A stretch of 64,000 nucleotides of DNA from Sphingorhabdus sp. Alg239-R122 (GCF_900537065.1 NZ_UNRC01000001.1:248001-312000); one strand, 5' to 3'. Positions 20,851 to 32,359 are shown, counted from the first letter of the stretch. Numbers and translations: made by a program. Notes: generated by a model not told the origin, from the letters alone.

Positions 20851-21461
20851 AGTTCGACCCCCTTGCCCACTTCGGGTTGCATATTGCGTGTTGCATCCTC
20901 GGGCCGCCGCGCGACTTGTTCAGACACGTTTTGCGGACGGACACCGGCGCGTTTCCGGTTGGTCAGCACAATCGCGCCCACCATCGCCACCAGCAGGATG
21001 ATACCTGCCGTTTCGAACAGGAAAATATATTTGGTGTAGAGAAGCTCACCCACTGCTTCGATATTAGTCGCGCCTTCACGTGCCGGATTGACCGGCGTAT
21101 CCGCCAGCTCGATCTTGCCCGCCTGATAAGCGCCAATACCGAATATCAGTTCCATTACGAAGACAATGGCAAGCAATATACCGAGCGGTACATTTTTCAT
21201 GAAACCTGCGCGCAGTTCGGCAAAGTCAATGTCCAGCATCATCACCACGAACAGGAACAGCACCGCAACCGCGCCGACATAGACAATGACCAGCAGCATC
21301 GCGATAAATTCCGCACCGACAAGTACCATCAGTCCCGCCGCATTGAAGAACGCGAGGATCAGCCACAGCACGCTGTGCACCGGATTGCGCGAAAAAATCG
21401 TAAACGCACCGCTGGCGATCAGCAGTACCGCGAATAGGTAGAATGTGAAAACCTGTATCAC
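20847..21461 (-). CDS. nuoJ: NADH-quinone oxidoreductase subunit J
   Basis: Membrane subunit of complex I, 204 residues with five helices. [19 protein letters not shown] and the pi-bulge helix stretch [18 protein letters not shown] are typical. It has a hydrophilic C-terminal extension of about 35 residues. It overlaps nuoK by 4 bases and follows nuoI after 34 bases. Confidence 0.96.
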   Translation of the reverse strand: MIQVFTFYLFAVLLIASGAFTIFSRNPVHSVLWLILAFFNAAGLMVLVGAEFIAMLLVIVYVGAVAVLFLFVVMMLDIDFAELRAGFMKNVPLGILLAIVFVMELIFGIGAYQAGKIELADTPVNPAREGATNIEAVGELLYTKYIFLFETAGIILLVAMVGAIVLTNRKRAGVRPQNVSEQVARRPEDATRNMQPEVGKGVEL

Positions 21462-21495
21462 TATATTTCAAGCCCCGTTGGATTCGTCACGCGCA

Positions 21496-21981
21496 TTACC
21501 GGTATGGTGCATCCGCTTCAAGGTTCGCCGCAATGGCACGTTCCCACTTATCCCCGTTCGCAAGCAGCTTCTGCTTGTCATAAAGCAGCTCCTCACGGGT
21601 TTCGGTGGCATATTCGAAATTCGGCCCTTCAACCACGGCATCGACCGGGCAGGCTTCCTGGCAAAAACCGCAGTAGATGCACTTGGTCATGTCAATGTCA
21701 TAACGCGTGGTGCGGCGCGAGCCATCTTCGCGCGGCTCCGCCTCAATGGTGATCGCCTGCGCAGGGCACACCGCCTCGCACAGCTTGCACGCTATGCAGC
21801 GTTCTTCGCCATTGGGATAGCGCCGCAGTGCGTGTTCCCCGCGAAATCGCGGACTCAGCGGATTTTTTTCATGCGGATAGTTGATCGTCACTTTGGGTTT
21901 GAAGAAATACTTCAAAGTCAGTGCATGCGCTTTCACAAATTCCCAAAGGGTAAAGGCTTTAATGGTTTGTGCAATACTCAT
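21496..21981 (-). CDS. nuoI: NADH-quinone oxidoreductase subunit I
   Basis: Carries the two 4Fe-4S clusters (N6a, N6b) of the complex I peripheral arm. Two ferredoxin-type motifs are visible, [12 protein letters not shown] and [13 protein letters not shown] place the start at ATG 21981 ([10 protein letters not shown]), which overlaps the nuoH stop as ATGA; a start three codons earlier is possible. Length is 161 residues, normal for alphaproteobacteria. Confidence 0.96.
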   Translation of the reverse strand: MSIAQTIKAFTLWEFVKAHALTLKYFFKPKVTINYPHEKNPLSPRFRGEHALRRYPNGEERCIACKLCEAVCPAQAITIEAEPREDGSRRTTRYDIDMTKCIYCGFCQEACPVDAVVEGPNFEYATETREELLYDKQKLLANGDKWERAIAANLEADAPYR

Positions 21982-23030
21982 AGCGGCCACCCATTATCTC
22001 TGATCATCACGTATCCGCTCACAATCACGACCCATGCCAGCGAGAGAGGCAGGAAGATTTTCCAGCCCAGACGCATCAACTGATCATAGCGGTAGCGTGG
22101 GACCGTTGCCATGACCCAGCTGAAGATAAAGAAGAACACGAATATCTTGAGCAACAACCAGATAATACCCGGCACAGCGTAAAGCGGTGCCCAATCGATC
22201 GGCGGCAACCAGCCACCCCAGAACAGAATTGCGTTGAGTGCGCACATCAGTAGGATATTGGCATATTCGCCAAGCCAGAACAGTGCAAAGCTCATCGAGC
22301 TATATTCGGTCTGATACCCGGCCACTAGCTCACTTTCCGCCTCGGTCAGATCAAACGGGTGCCGCGCGGTTTCCGCCATTGCGGAAATCAGGAACACGAC
22401 CGCCATCGGGAACAGTAGTGGGTTCAGGCCATAGGCATTGACGATACCGCCAATATGTCCCTTTTGCGCCATAATGATATCGCTCAGGTTGAACGTTCCT
22501 GCCATCAGGACGACAGTTATCAGCGTAAAGCCAATCGAAACTTCATAGGAAATCATCTGCGCTGCGGCGCGCATGGAGGAGAAAAACGGATATTTTGAGT
22601 TGGACGCCCAACCTGAAATCACCACGCCGTAAACGCCCAGCGAGCTGATCGCCAAAATATAAAGCAGCCCCACGTTGATATTGGACAGTACGGCGGTTTC
22701 ACTGAACGGAATAACCGCCCAGGCCGCGAGCGCCACGGTGAAAGTGATGATCGGCGCAATCAGGAAAAGCCCTTTATTGGCCGCGCTTGGAATAATCGTT
22801 TCCTGCAGGAATACTTTTAAACCGTCAGCAAAGCTTTGCAGCAACCCGAACGGTCCCACCACGTTGGGCCCGCGACGCAGGTTTATCGCCGCCCAGATCT
22901 TGCGGTCGGCATAGACAATCATGGCCACTGACAGCAGCAGTGGCAGCACAATAATGAGAATGCCCGAAATGGTCGCGACAAACCACGCCCATTCATAAGT
23001 CATGCCCAGAGATTGGAAAAATTCGGTCAT
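21978..23030 (-). CDS. nuoH: NADH-quinone oxidoreductase subunit H
   Basis: Membrane subunit at the junction of the two arms of complex I, forming part of the quinone chamber; 350 residues with eight helices. [20 protein letters not shown] and the acidic loop [21 protein letters not shown] are diagnostic. It overlaps nuoG by 4 bases (ATGA). Confidence 0.97.
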   Translation of the reverse strand: MTEFFQSLGMTYEWAWFVATISGILIIVLPLLLSVAMIVYADRKIWAAINLRRGPNVVGPFGLLQSFADGLKVFLQETIIPSAANKGLFLIAPIITFTVALAAWAVIPFSETAVLSNINVGLLYILAISSLGVYGVVISGWASNSKYPFFSSMRAAAQMISYEVSIGFTLITVVLMAGTFNLSDIIMAQKGHIGGIVNAYGLNPLLFPMAVVFLISAMAETARHPFDLTEAESELVAGYQTEYSSMSFALFWLGEYANILLMCALNAILFWGGWLPPIDWAPLYAVPGIIWLLLKIFVFFFIFSWVMATVPRYRYDQLMRLGWKIFLPLSLAWVVIVSGYVMIRDNGWPL

Positions 23031-25039
23031 TCCGCCGCCTCCAGCATATCATCCGCATGCAGCAATTCTGCTGAGCAGCGCTGCATCGTCGCGCTGGCGC
23101 GCGCGACCGAATTGGTCAAGTAGAAATCCTTGATCGGATAGCCAAGCACGCCTTCGCACTTGCTATCCAGTTTGGGCGGTGCCCAGTCATAGTTGGCCAA
23201 GCCTTCATAGCCGAGCGCAGGCACGGCTTTCGCCATCGCCGCGCGGCATGCATCAAAGCTGTCAAATGGCAGCGTGTGGCCAAGCACATCGGACAGTGCG
23301 CGTAGAATAGACCAATCTTCGCGCGCATCGCCCGGGGCAAATACTGCCTTGTTGGAAAATTGTACGCGGCCCTCCAGATTGACATATGTGCCATTCTTTT
23401 CAGGATAAGCCGCCGCCGGCAAGATAACATCCGCCGCATGTGCGCCTGCATCGCCATGATGGCCGATATAGACTTTGAAACTGCCCTCAAACTGGTTGTA
23501 ATCAACTTCATCCGCGCCCAATGCAAACAACAACGCAGGTTTAGACGCAACAATATCCGCAAGACCGCCTTCTTGTGCGTAACCGAGCATCAATCCGCCC
23601 ATACGTGCGGCAGAGAAATGCAGCACATTAAAGCCGTTCCAATCGTCACGGATCATTTTAAACTTGTCAGCAAGCTTTAGAGCCGCGCCATGCACACCCT
23701 CCATCGCCAGTGCGCCGCCACCCATGATAATGGCGGGCTTTCCTGCGCCTTTCAAGGCATCAGACACAGCTTTCGGCAGCTTGCCAAGCACTTTGGCATC
23801 TTCGCCCAACCATTCGACTTTGTAAGTGAGGTCGGTTTCAGGGCCCACGGCAAACACTTTCGCGCCGCGTTTGATCGCTTTGCGGATGCGTGTATTTACT
23901 AGTGGTGCTTCCCAGCGCAGGTTCGTGCCGATCAGCAGAATCGCATCGGCTTCCTCGATACCGTTTATTGTGCTGTTGAAATTGACTGCTGCGAGGTTGC
24001 TGGTGTCATAGGCTAAGCCTGTCTGACGACCTTCGAGCATCTTCGAGCCCATTGCGCCGAGCAATTCACGCGCGGCGAACATGGTTTCGCAATCCACCAT
24101 ATCGCCCGCGATGGCTGCCACGGACTTGCCCGCTTTCTTGGCCACCTTGGCAATCGCCTTGAACGCCTCATCCCAGCTCATTTCGACCAGCTTGCCGCCC
24201 TTGCGTACAAATGGCTTGTCGAGGCGGCGACGCACCAGACCATCGACCATATAGCGTGTCTTGTCAGTCGCCCATTCCTCGTTCACGTTATCATTGACAC
24301 GCGGCAGCACGCGCAGCACTTCCCTGCCCCGGCTGTCAAAACGGATATTGGTGCCAACCGCGTCGGACACGTCGATGCCCAGCGTTTTCTTAAGTTCCCA
24401 CGGACGCGCTTCAAACGCATATGGTTTGGATGTCAGCGCGCCCACGGGGCATAGATCGATCACATTACCCGAAAGCTCACTATGCACGGCTTGTTCCAGA
24501 TAGCTGGTAATCTGCATAGCTTCACCGCGACCAATCGCACCGATTTCCTCGACTCCCGCCACTTCTTCGGAGAAACGGACACAGCGGGTACAATGGATGC
24601 AGCGCGTCATAACCGTCTTGACGATCGGCCCCATATATTTTTCGGTGACCGCACGCTTATTCTCTTCGAACCGCGAACCACCACGGCCATAGGCAATCGC
24701 CTGGTCCTGCAAGTCGCATTCGCCGCCCTGATCGCAGATCGGGCAGTCAAGCGGATGGTTGATGAGCAGAAATTCCATCACGCCTTCGCGCGCCTTTTTC
24801 ACCATTTCGGTGTCGGTGCGGATTTCCTGGCCATCTGCAGCTGGCAGCGCGCAACTCGCCTGCGGCTTTGGTGGTCCGGGCTTTACCTCGACCAAGCACA
24901 TGCGGCAGTTGCCGGCAATGGAAAGGCGTTCATGATAGCAGAAACGCGGGATTTCCTTGCCTGCAAGCTCCGCCGCCTGCAGCACAGTTGCGCCCTGTGG
25001 GACTTCCAGTTCTACGCCATCTACGGTGACTTTGGGCAT
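23027..25039 (-). CDS. nuoG: NADH-quinone oxidoreductase subunit G
   Basis: Large Fe-S subunit of the peripheral arm, 670 residues. The N-terminal 2Fe-2S ferredoxin domain has [15 protein letters not shown]; the His/Cys cluster region has [18 protein letters not shown]; a 4Fe-4S motif [10 protein letters not shown] follows, then a molybdopterin-oxidoreductase-like domain that no longer binds molybdenum in complex I. The first codon overlaps the last base of nuoF (TAATG type). Confidence 0.97.
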   Translation of the reverse strand: MPKVTVDGVELEVPQGATVLQAAELAGKEIPRFCYHERLSIAGNCRMCLVEVKPGPPKPQASCALPAADGQEIRTDTEMVKKAREGVMEFLLINHPLDCPICDQGGECDLQDQAIAYGRGGSRFEENKRAVTEKYMGPIVKTVMTRCIHCTRCVRFSEEVAGVEEIGAIGRGEAMQITSYLEQAVHSELSGNVIDLCPVGALTSKPYAFEARPWELKKTLGIDVSDAVGTNIRFDSRGREVLRVLPRVNDNVNEEWATDKTRYMVDGLVRRRLDKPFVRKGGKLVEMSWDEAFKAIAKVAKKAGKSVAAIAGDMVDCETMFAARELLGAMGSKMLEGRQTGLAYDTSNLAAVNFNSTINGIEEADAILLIGTNLRWEAPLVNTRIRKAIKRGAKVFAVGPETDLTYKVEWLGEDAKVLGKLPKAVSDALKGAGKPAIIMGGGALAMEGVHGAALKLADKFKMIRDDWNGFNVLHFSAARMGGLMLGYAQEGGLADIVASKPALLFALGADEVDYNQFEGSFKVYIGHHGDAGAHAADVILPAAAYPEKNGTYVNLEGRVQFSNKAVFAPGDAREDWSILRALSDVLGHTLPFDSFDACRAAMAKAVPALGYEGLANYDWAPPKLDSKCEGVLGYPIKDFYLTNSVARASATMQRCSAELLHADDMLEAAE

Positions 25040-26367
25040 TATTCAGCCGCCTCCATAATCTCTGCACCACTGCCCTGCTGCTCACGGATACGGCGCTCCA
25101 TTTCGGGCCGGAAGTGACGGATCAGGCCCTGGATCGGCCAGGCTGCTGCATCGCCAAGTGCACAGATCGTGTGACCTTCAACCTGCTTGGTTACTTCATA
25201 TAAAGTATCAATATCTTCGATTTCAGCATTGCCATCACGCATTTTTTCCATCACGCGCCACATCCAGCCTGTGCCTTCACGGCACGGTGTGCACTGACCG
25301 CAGCTTTCATGTTTGTAGAAATAGCTGAGCCGGGAAATTGCTCGTACAATATCGGTAGACTTGTCCATCACTATAACCGCTGCCGTACCAAGGCCTGAGC
25401 CAACGTCTTTCAGACCGTCAAAGTCCATCGGTGCGTTCATAATCTGTTCAGCGGGAACGAGCGGAACGGAAGAACCACCGGGAATGACCGCGAGCAGGTT
25501 GTCCCAGCCCCCGGTGATACCGCCGCAATGCTTTTCGATCATGTCCTTGAACGGGATGGACATGGCCTCTTCGAAAACAGCCGGTTTTTCGACGTGGCCC
25601 GATACCTGGAACAGTTTCGTGCCATGATTGTTTTCACGGCCAAAGCTTGCAAACCATGCCCCACTGCGCCGCATGATAGTGGGAACAACAGCAATTGATT
25701 CCACGTTATTTACTGTGGTTGGGCAGCCATAAAGGCCTGCACCTGCGGGAAATGGCGGTTTCAGGCGTGGTTGACCCTTTTTGCCTTCCAGGCTTTCGAT
25801 CATCGCGGTTTCTTCGCCGCAGATATAAGCACCTGCACCGCGATGCACGAACACATCGAAATCATAACCGGACCCAGCGGCATTCTTGCCAATCAGGCCT
25901 GCATCATAGGCTTCCGCCACCGCTTTTTCGAGTGCAATGGCTTCGGCGATATATTCGCCGCGGATATAGATATAGGCGGCACGCGCGCGCATTGCGTACC
26001 CTGCCACCAGTGCGCCTTCGATCAGCTTGTGCGGATCGCCGCGCATGATTTCGCGGTCCTTGCATGACCCTGGCTCAGATTCATCAGCGTTAATGACCAG
26101 AAAACTGGGTCGCGGATTGCCCTGCGCATCTTTTGGCGCTTCCTTGGGCATGAAGGACCATTTCAGGCCGGTCGGGAACCCTGCCCCGCCGCGACCGCGC
26201 AGGCCGGATGCCTTGATTTCCTCGATAATCTTGTCATGGCCAAGCCCCACCAGGTCCTTGGTATTATCCCAGTCCCCACGCGCCTGCGCCGCTTTCAGGT
26301 TAGGCGACTGAAAGCCATAGACATTCGTAAAGATACGGTCCTTGTCCTGAAGGAAGTCGAAACTCAT
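25039..26367 (-). CDS. nuoF: NADH-quinone oxidoreductase subunit F (NADH/FMN-binding)
   Basis: Catalytic entry subunit of complex I that oxidises NADH through FMN. The nucleotide loop [16 protein letters not shown] (about 54-69), the SLBB domain and the 4Fe-4S motif [15 protein letters not shown] are present; 442 residues. Its ATG overlaps the stop codon of the small upstream gene at 26364-26459 as ATGA. Confidence 0.97.
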   Translation of the reverse strand: MSFDFLQDKDRIFTNVYGFQSPNLKAAQARGDWDNTKDLVGLGHDKIIEEIKASGLRGRGGAGFPTGLKWSFMPKEAPKDAQGNPRPSFLVINADESEPGSCKDREIMRGDPHKLIEGALVAGYAMRARAAYIYIRGEYIAEAIALEKAVAEAYDAGLIGKNAAGSGYDFDVFVHRGAGAYICGEETAMIESLEGKKGQPRLKPPFPAGAGLYGCPTTVNNVESIAVVPTIMRRSGAWFASFGRENNHGTKLFQVSGHVEKPAVFEEAMSIPFKDMIEKHCGGITGGWDNLLAVIPGGSSVPLVPAEQIMNAPMDFDGLKDVGSGLGTAAVIVMDKSTDIVRAISRLSYFYKHESCGQCTPCREGTGWMWRVMEKMRDGNAEIEDIDTLYEVTKQVEGHTICALGDAAAWPIQGLIRHFRPEMERRIREQQGSGAEIMEAAE

Positions 26368-26459
26368 TCTTCACCACTCCCCTCATCCGAGCTCTTAAGT
26401 GCAAGAAACACCACGGCCAGAGCAATAGCAACCGACCCCAGAGCAATCCAGACAGCCAT
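26364..26459 (-). CDS. 31-residue single-pass membrane protein between nuoE and nuoF
   Basis: A small gene of 31 codons reads [10 protein letters not shown], then a hydrophobic helix [12 protein letters not shown] and an acidic tail SSDEGSGEE. Its ATG overlaps the nuoE stop codon (TAATG), a run of G residues upstream serves as ribosome-binding site, and its TGA overlaps the nuoF ATG (ATGA). Coupling on both sides strongly suggests it is translated. I recognise no family; a role as a small complex I accessory or assembly peptide is inferred from position only. Confidence 0.65.
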   Translation of the reverse strand: MAVWIALGSVAIALAVVFLALKSSDEGSGEE

Positions 26460-27124
26460 TACCATTCCCCCCGGTAATCATGATTTGCATCCAGCATTTC
26501 CTTAAGCACCACTGGCCCGCCTTCGGGCTCACTGGTCTTGCGGCCCGTCTGCGACCCTGGTGTCACCTCACGGCCCGCAGCCAGTTCTTCCAGAATCTTA
26601 GTGGTGATGTCATAATCCAGATCTTCGAAATTATCGTCGTTGATCTGCACCATCGGCGCGTTGGAGCAGTTGCCCATGCATTCGACCTCAGTCAGCGTGA
26701 ACAGGCCGTCTGGCGTGGTTTTGCCCTTGACCATGCCCTTGTTCCTGCACGCCGCCATGACGTCATCCGACCCGCGCAGCATGCACGGCGTGGTGCCGCA
26801 TACCTGCACATGGTATTTACCGACCGGCGCCAGGTTATACATGGTGTAGAAACTCGCGACTTCGTAGGCGCGCATATAAGGCATATCCAGATATGCCGCG
26901 ACATATTCGATCACCGGAACGGGCAGCCAGCCCTGCGTATCGGTATCCGCCCCCACCTGCCGCTGCGCCAGGTCAAGCAGCGGCATCACCGCACTGCGCT
27001 GCCGCCCCTCAGGATAGCGCGCAACGTACATCTTCGCCTTCTCGTCATTCTCTGGCGTAAAGGCAAAACCGCCCCATTTCGCACGAACTTCGATTTCGTC
27101 GGGGATATTGGGTGTGTCAGCCAT
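26459..27124 (-). CDS. nuoE: NADH-quinone oxidoreductase subunit E
   Basis: Peripheral-arm subunit with the N1a 2Fe-2S cluster in a thioredoxin-like fold. Ligands are Cys109, Cys114, Cys149 and Cys153 (CGTTPC and CMGNC). The 221-residue protein carries a C-terminal extension of about 40 residues (GRKTSEPEGG...), as often in alphaproteobacteria. It overlaps the neighbouring small gene upstream by 8 bases. Confidence 0.95.
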   Translation of the reverse strand: MADTPNIPDEIEVRAKWGGFAFTPENDEKAKMYVARYPEGRQRSAVMPLLDLAQRQVGADTDTQGWLPVPVIEYVAAYLDMPYMRAYEVASFYTMYNLAPVGKYHVQVCGTTPCMLRGSDDVMAACRNKGMVKGKTTPDGLFTLTEVECMGNCSNAPMVQINDDNFEDLDYDITTKILEELAAGREVTPGSQTGRKTSEPEGGPVVLKEMLDANHDYRGEW

Positions 27125-27326
27125 TCAACGTCGCCTTTTCGGGATATTCCCGACGCATTCTAATCCAAAACTCTCGAATGAGCGCAGCAGGAAGTACTGC
27201 AGTGCTCATTAATGCCCAGTGGCCTATATCCAGTTCGCCACCCCGGAAATACCCCCACAGAACAGCGCCAGTGAAAAAGACGCAATAGAGTACGAATACC
27301 CGGCTCAAGAATAAGCGGAGATTCAC
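27117..27326 (-). CDS. 69-residue small membrane protein between nuoD and nuoE
   Basis: The product has two hydrophobic segments (about 6-26 and 35-50) and a basic/acidic C-terminus ([13 protein letters not shown]). It overlaps nuoD by 4 bases (ATGA) and nuoE by 8 bases, so it is translationally locked into the complex I operon. No family recognised. Extra small genes at this place of the operon are known in alphaproteobacteria, but I cannot assign this one. Confidence 0.7.
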   Translation of the reverse strand: MNLRLFLSRVFVLYCVFFTGAVLWGYFRGGELDIGHWALMSTAVLPAALIREFWIRMRREYPEKATLNG

Positions 27327-28555
27327 CGGTCACACTCCCCGAACACAACGTCGATCGCGCCCAATATGGCGGTCGCGTCGGGTAGCATATGACCCTTGCA
27401 CATGAAATCCATCGCCTGAAGGTGGCTAAACGCGGTTGGGCGGATCTTGCAGCGGTATGGCTTGTTGCTGCCATCACTAACCAGATAGACGCCGAATTCG
27501 CCCTTGGGGCTTTCGGTGGCGACATAGACTTCACCGGCGGGCACGTGGAAACCCTCGGTATACAGCTTGAAGTGGTGGATCAGTGCTTCCATCGACTGCT
27601 TCATCTCACCGCGCTTGGGCGGAACGACTTTACGGTCAGTGGAGGCAATCGGACCTTCGGGCATTTCATTCAGGCACTGACGCATAATGCGCGCGCTTTG
27701 GCGCACTTCCTCAACCCGGACCATGAAGCGGTCATAGCAATCGCCCTTGGTGCCGACAGGAACATCAAATTCCATCCGGCCATAGACATCATAGGGCTGT
27801 GACTTACGCAAGTCCCATGCAATACCGCTGCCGCGGATCATCGGGCCGGAAAAGCCCCATTTGATCGCGTCTTCCTTGCTCACAGTTGCGATATCGACAT
27901 TGCGCTGTTTGAAAATGCGGTTGTCCACGACCAGGCTCATCGCATCTTCGAACAGTTTCGGGAATGTATCGAGCCAATCGGCAAGATCCGTCAGCAGTTT
28001 CAGCGGCACGTCCTGATGCACACCGCCGGGGCGGAACCAGGCACTGTGCATACGCGCGCCCGATGCGCGTTCAAAGAAGTTCAGGCAATCCTCACGGATT
28101 TCAAACACCCACAGGTTCGGTGTCATCGCACCCACATCCATGACATGCGCGCCGATATTGAGCATATGATTGCAGATACGCGTCAATTCGGCGAACAACA
28201 CGCGCAGATATTGCGCGCGCAATGGAACCTCGAGATCAAGCAGTTTCTCAATCGCCAGCACATAGCTATATTCCTGCGCCAGCGGCGAACAGTAATCGAG
28301 CCGGTCAAAATAGGGTAGAGCCTGCAGATAGGTCTTATGCTCGATCAGCTTTTCGGTACCGCGGTGGAGCAAGCCAACATGCGGATCAATCCGTTCGATG
28401 ATCTCACCGTCCAGCTCCATCACCATGCGTAGCACGCCGTGCGCCGCCGGGTGCTGCGGGCCGAAATTGATCGTGTAATTCTGGATTTCGACGTCACCTA
28501 CCGTTGGATCGGCAGCATCGGTTTCGCCCAGTGTTTCTTCGAGATAATCAGCCAT
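27323..28555 (-). CDS. nuoD: NADH-quinone oxidoreductase subunit D
   Basis: 49-kDa-type subunit lining the quinone-binding site; 410 residues. The N-terminal [15 protein letters not shown] and the C-terminal DVVFGECDR are signature sequences of the family. It shares one base with the nuoC stop codon. Confidence 0.97.
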   Translation of the reverse strand: MADYLEETLGETDAADPTVGDVEIQNYTINFGPQHPAAHGVLRMVMELDGEIIERIDPHVGLLHRGTEKLIEHKTYLQALPYFDRLDYCSPLAQEYSYVLAIEKLLDLEVPLRAQYLRVLFAELTRICNHMLNIGAHVMDVGAMTPNLWVFEIREDCLNFFERASGARMHSAWFRPGGVHQDVPLKLLTDLADWLDTFPKLFEDAMSLVVDNRIFKQRNVDIATVSKEDAIKWGFSGPMIRGSGIAWDLRKSQPYDVYGRMEFDVPVGTKGDCYDRFMVRVEEVRQSARIMRQCLNEMPEGPIASTDRKVVPPKRGEMKQSMEALIHHFKLYTEGFHVPAGEVYVATESPKGEFGVYLVSDGSNKPYRCKIRPTAFSHLQAMDFMCKGHMLPDATAILGAIDVVFGECDR

Positions 28556-29193
28556 TATGATTTATCCTCATCCGGCTTTTCCTCTTCCACTTTTTCATCG
28601 CCCGGCAGCACGTAATCCGCGCCCTCCCAAGGCGACATAAAGTCAAAGCTGCGGAAATCCTGCGCCAGCTTTACCGGCTCATAGATCACGCGCTTATGCT
28701 CTTCGCTGTACCGCATTTCGACATGGCCGGTGAGCGGGAAATCCTTGCGAAACGGATGGCCTCGAAAACCATAATCGGTAAGGATACGGCGCAAATCAGG
28801 ATTGCCTGCAAAAAGTACGCCATACATATCGTATACTTCACGCTCCAGCCATCCGGCCACGGGCCAGAGATGCGTGACAGTGGGCACCGGGGTATCTTCA
28901 TCGGTACTGACTTTGACACGAACGCGGTGGTTTTCGGTAAGGCTGAGCAAATGATAACAGACCTCAAACCGCTCAGCGCGGTCAGGATAATCGACACCAG
29001 CGATTTCCATAAGCTGCTGGTAATCATGTGTATCACGCAAAATCTGTAGCGCATCAGCAATGCTGTCGCGCTGCACGGTGAAACTGATCTCGCCATGCGC
29101 CTCGACCATCTCAACCACCATCGAACCCAATGCTGCGCCCAGTTGCGCTGCAACACCGTCATTGCTTGCTATTTTCGGAGCCGAATGTACCAT
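28555..29193 (-). CDS. nuoC: NADH-quinone oxidoreductase subunit C
   Basis: 30-kDa-type subunit of the peripheral arm. The stretch [22 protein letters not shown] followed by [13 protein letters not shown] is diagnostic (given here only in part). It has an acidic C-terminal tail. I place the start at ATG 29193, directly after the nuoB stop (TAATATG); a TTG at 29205 is an unlikely alternative. About 212 residues; separate from nuoD, not fused as in enterobacteria. Confidence 0.95.
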   Translation of the reverse strand: MVHSAPKIASNDGVAAQLGAALGSMVVEMVEAHGEISFTVQRDSIADALQILRDTHDYQQLMEIAGVDYPDRAERFEVCYHLLSLTENHRVRVKVSTDEDTPVPTVTHLWPVAGWLEREVYDMYGVLFAGNPDLRRILTDYGFRGHPFRKDFPLTGHVEMRYSEEHKRVIYEPVKLAQDFRSFDFMSPWEGADYVLPGDEKVEEEKPDEDKS

Positions 29194-29194
29194 A

Positions 29195-29758
29195 TTACCG
29201 TTCAATCGTTCCTGTCCGGCGAATTTTCCGCTGGAGCTGCATCACACCATAAAGCAGGGCTTCGGCAGTGGGTGGACATCCAGGCACGTAAATATCAACC
29301 GGGACAATCCGGTCACATCCACGCACCACGGAATAGCTGTAATGATAGTAGCCGCCGCCATTAGCGCAGCTACCCATCGAAATCACATATTTCGGTTCGG
29401 ACATCTGGTCATATACACGGCGAAGTGCCGGTGCCATTTTATTGCAGAGCGTACCTGCCACAATCATCACGTCCGACTGGCGTGGGCTAGCGCGTGGCGC
29501 GACGCCAAAACGCTCCATATCATAGCGCGGCATGTTCACATGAATCATTTCCACTGCGCAGCAGGCAAGACCAAATGTCATCCACCATAACGAGCCCGTA
29601 CGGGCCCAGGCAAACAGGTCTTCGGTCGAGGTGACAAGGAAACCCTTGTCATTCACTTCCGCATTCAGGTCGTTGAAAAATGCTTGTTCAGGCGGCGTGC
29701 CTTCGGGCGGCATGTCGGCCATGGTCGCGGGCTGGATAAGTGAATTATTGCTGTTCAT
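29195..29758 (-). CDS. nuoB: NADH-quinone oxidoreductase subunit B
   Basis: Holds the terminal 4Fe-4S cluster N2 that reduces quinone. The ligands lie in [21 protein letters not shown] and [11 protein letters not shown]. The 187-residue protein has an N-terminal extension of about 45 residues before the conserved core. It lies 3 bases after nuoA. Confidence 0.97.
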   Translation of the reverse strand: MNSNNSLIQPATMADMPPEGTPPEQAFFNDLNAEVNDKGFLVTSTEDLFAWARTGSLWWMTFGLACCAVEMIHVNMPRYDMERFGVAPRASPRQSDVMIVAGTLCNKMAPALRRVYDQMSEPKYVISMGSCANGGGYYHYSYSVVRGCDRIVPVDIYVPGCPPTAEALLYGVMQLQRKIRRTGTIER

Positions 29759-29761
29759 AAT

Positions 29762-30136
29762 CTACTCCCAATCCAGCGCGCCCAGTTTCCAGGCATAGGC
29801 AAAGCCCACAATCAACTCGAACAGAAAAATCATCATCGTGACCCATCCTGTCCAGCCAATTTCATTCAGCGACACCGCCCATGGAAACAAGAAAGCTGCC
29901 TCAAGGTCAAATATGATAAACAGGATCGCCACCAGATAGAAACGCACGTCAAACTGGCTGCGTGAATCTTCAAACGCGGGAAAGCCGCATTCATATTCTG
30001 TCAGCTTGTTCACTGTGGGATTGTGTGTGCCAGTCAACCGTGAAACGCCCATGGGCAGGAAGACAAAGGCAGCGGAGAGAATAAGGGCGATACCAAGAAA
30101 GAGAAGGATTGGCAGATATTGTGAAAGATCGGTCAA
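29762..30136 (-). CDS. nuoA: NADH-quinone oxidoreductase subunit A
   Basis: Small membrane subunit of complex I with three helices and the acidic loop [21 protein letters not shown]. The open frame extends to 30223, but the natural start is the TTG at 30136 ([12 protein letters not shown]), preceded by AGGAAA, giving 124 residues, the usual size. It is the first gene of the operon nuoA-B-C-D-x-E-x-F-G-H-I-J-K-L-M-N. Confidence 0.93.
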   Translation of the reverse strand: MTDLSQYLPILLFLGIALILSAAFVFLPMGVSRLTGTHNPTVNKLTEYECGFPAFEDSRSQFDVRFYLVAILFIIFDLEAAFLFPWAVSLNEIGWTGWVTMMIFLFELIVGFAYAWKLGALDWE

Positions 30137-30434
30137 ATCATTTCCTTCCTGACCTTGTAAAGAATCCACGGGTAAATCAGCTCCGCTTCTAAGCATGTAG
30201 GCGCATGCAAGCAAGTGTCTCACCGTGTTTTTTTACGCACAACTGCGTCGCAAATTCTGCAAGTTGGTCGCACGTATCTGTGTTGGTGTGAGCGGCTGCC
30301 CCTGCTTCACTGCCCAGTATTTTCTAATTTGGGACATTGTGCATTGCTGAATACATGCGTCAAATCTGGGATGGCTCTGGCCATGACACCGAATATGTTG
30401 GCTGGGGCCGCGTAACATGGCCTGCTCCCAATCC
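30137..30434. other. Intergenic region upstream of the nuo operon
   Basis: About 300 bases between nuoA and suhB with no convincing gene; the open frames here are short and lack family character. It must contain the nuo promoter on the minus strand, but I could not pick out a clear -35/-10 pair. Confidence 0.5.
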
Positions 30435-31271
30435 CTATTCCGGCTTGGCCTTTGCCCGCAAAGCCCCTGCTATCAGTTTATGCAATTTTGAATGCAGCAT
30501 GTCACTGGCTGCAATCATTTCTTGCCTGTTGATGGGCTGGTTCCCGCCGCGATAGTCAGTGACGAAACCGCCCGCCTCACGCACCATCAGCACACCTGCT
30601 GCTACATCCCATGGCTGCAGACCGCTTTCCCAGAAACCATCGTAACGCCCTGCGGCCAGCCAAGCCAGGTCCAGCGAAGCAGCACCAAAGCGGCGAATGC
30701 CGGCTACTTCAGGGCCTACGGCATTGAATATTTTTGACCATTCATCAAAATCACCATGTCCGTTAAATGGCGCACCTGTAGCGATCAGCGCTTCATCCAG
30801 GTAACTACGGCCCGAAATACGCAGGCGGCGTTCGCCCAACCAAGCACCGCGATTGGTTTCTGCCCAGTAACTCTCATCCGTGAGCGGCTGGTAAATCAGA
30901 CCAGATGTCACATCACCCCAGCCATCATGCATTTCATTGGGCTGTTGCACAGCAACGGAAATCGCAAAATGCGGAATACCATGCAGGAAATTGGTGGTGC
31001 CATCCAGCGGATCGATAATCCAACGCGGTTTGGCGGGGTCACCTTTGATATTGCCGCCTTCTTCCAACACGAAACCCCAGTCGGGCCGTGCCTTCAAAAG
31101 CTCGTCATACAAGGTGCGTTCGGAACGCTGGTCGGCCTTGGACACGAAATCAGCCGGGCCTTTTTTTGATACCTGCAAATGTTCGACTTCGCCGAAATCA
31201 CGGCGTAGGCGCTGCCCCGCCTTGCGCGCGGCGCGTTCCATAATCGCGATCAAACCTGAATGGGATGGCAT
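30435..31271 (-). CDS. suhB: Inositol-1-monophosphatase family protein
   Basis: Mg-dependent phosphatase of the IMPase/FIG superfamily, 278 residues. Metal-binding motifs are the Glu of LEEGGN and WIIDPLDGTTNFLHG near residue 85, and LQPWDVAAGVLMVREAGG near 222. In bacteria such proteins act on myo-inositol phosphates or as the SuhB factor tied to ribosome synthesis; the sequence does not decide between these. Confidence 0.9.
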   Translation of the reverse strand: MPSHSGLIAIMERAARKAGQRLRRDFGEVEHLQVSKKGPADFVSKADQRSERTLYDELLKARPDWGFVLEEGGNIKGDPAKPRWIIDPLDGTTNFLHGIPHFAISVAVQQPNEMHDGWGDVTSGLIYQPLTDESYWAETNRGAWLGERRLRISGRSYLDEALIATGAPFNGHGDFDEWSKIFNAVGPEVAGIRRFGAASLDLAWLAAGRYDGFWESGLQPWDVAAGVLMVREAGGFVTDYRGGNQPINRQEMIAASDMLHSKLHKLIAGALRAKAKPE

Positions 31272-31340
31272 AATTTTTCCTATGGGCCCGTTAAAGTATT
31301 AAACATATCAGGGCATAAATATATATTGCGTGCGAGAGGC

Positions 31341-31904
31341 TTAATCCGCCTTCTTCACATATTCGCGGGCATAAACATCTACAATTACGCGCGTTCCAGC
31401 GGCAATATGCGGCGGCACCATGACTTTCACACCGTTGTCCAGTACGGCGGGCTTATAGCTGGACGATGCTGTCTGGCCTTTGACCACGGCATCGGCTTCG
31501 ACAATTTCCGCCTCAATCTGGTCGGGAAGCTGCACCGAGATCGGTTTTTCCTCATACAGTTCCAGCGTCACGTCCATCCCATCCTGAAGAAATTCGACCG
31601 CATCACCCAACAGGTCGGCAGACAGCATGATCTGTTCGTAATTTTCCTTGTCCATGAAAGTCAGCATGTCGCCATCAGCGAACAGGAACTGGAAATCCTT
31701 GGTATCAAGCCGCACCTTCTCAACTGTATCGGCACTGCGAAAACGGACATTTGTCTTACGGCCATCGATCAGGTTTTTCATTTCCACCTGCATATAGGCT
31801 CCGCCCTTGCCCGGCTGGGTATGCTGGATTTTCGCAACTTTCCAAAGTCCGTTCTCATACTCCAGGATATTGCCCGGACGAATATCGACACCACTGATTT
31901 TCAT
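31341..31904 (-). CDS. efp: Elongation factor P
   Basis: Translation factor that relieves ribosome stalling at polyproline. The 187-residue protein has the KOW-like N-terminal domain with PGKGGA, whose Lys33 is the site that is beta-lysylated in many bacteria, followed by two OB domains ending TGTR-like [16 protein letters not shown] place the start at ATG 31904 ([11 protein letters not shown]); the frame extends further upstream to 31952 but that part is not conserved in character. Confidence 0.95.
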   Translation of the reverse strand: MKISGVDIRPGNILEYENGLWKVAKIQHTQPGKGGAYMQVEMKNLIDGRKTNVRFRSADTVEKVRLDTKDFQFLFADGDMLTFMDKENYEQIMLSADLLGDAVEFLQDGMDVTLELYEEKPISVQLPDQIEAEIVEADAVVKGQTASSSYKPAVLDNGVKVMVPPHIAAGTRVIVDVYAREYVKKAD

Positions 31905-32167
31905 AAAATATCTCACATACCTGAAAAGAGCCTGTGCAGCAGCGATGCGCACAATGATTTGTGCCTGCGCTCTATAGCTGCATCAACGCGTTGGCAAGAG
32001 GGCAGCCATGGCAGCTGCAAGATTTTCATGACAGCATATGTTTGATAGATTCAGGTGATATGACCATTTCATCCAATTCCGACTTGTAAAATAATGTTAT
32101 AAAGTGCCATAACTTGAGAAAATCTGGAATATATCCAGTCAGCCAAAGGGCATATGAGAGATAAAAG

Positions 32168-32347
32168 ATGAGTGTATATCAGGCAAATCCAGCGGCAGGC
32201 ATTTTCGGCAAACCCAGCAATTTATGTAATACTGCGCATAAACAGGGAGTTTCATTGCCAGACAGCGATGAATTTGAGGAAGATTATACCAGTTACCTCA
32301 AACGATTGGTAGCAGAGGCCAAGCGTAAGAAAACCGCGAAAGCTTGA
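32168..32347 (+). CDS. Small hypothetical protein (59 residues)
   Basis: An ATG at 32168 preceded by GAGA-rich sequence opens a 59-codon frame. The product has a Gly/Pro/Asn-rich first half with one Cys and a charged second half (DSDEFEEDYTSYLKRLVAEAKRK, helical) ending in Lys/Ala. No family recognised. It is alone on the plus strand between efp and thiE and converges on thiE. Coding likelihood is moderate. Confidence 0.4.
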   Translation: MSVYQANPAAGIFGKPSNLCNTAHKQGVSLPDSDEFEEDYTSYLKRLVAEAKRKKTAKA

Positions 32348-32359
32348 CTCCCTGCACAC

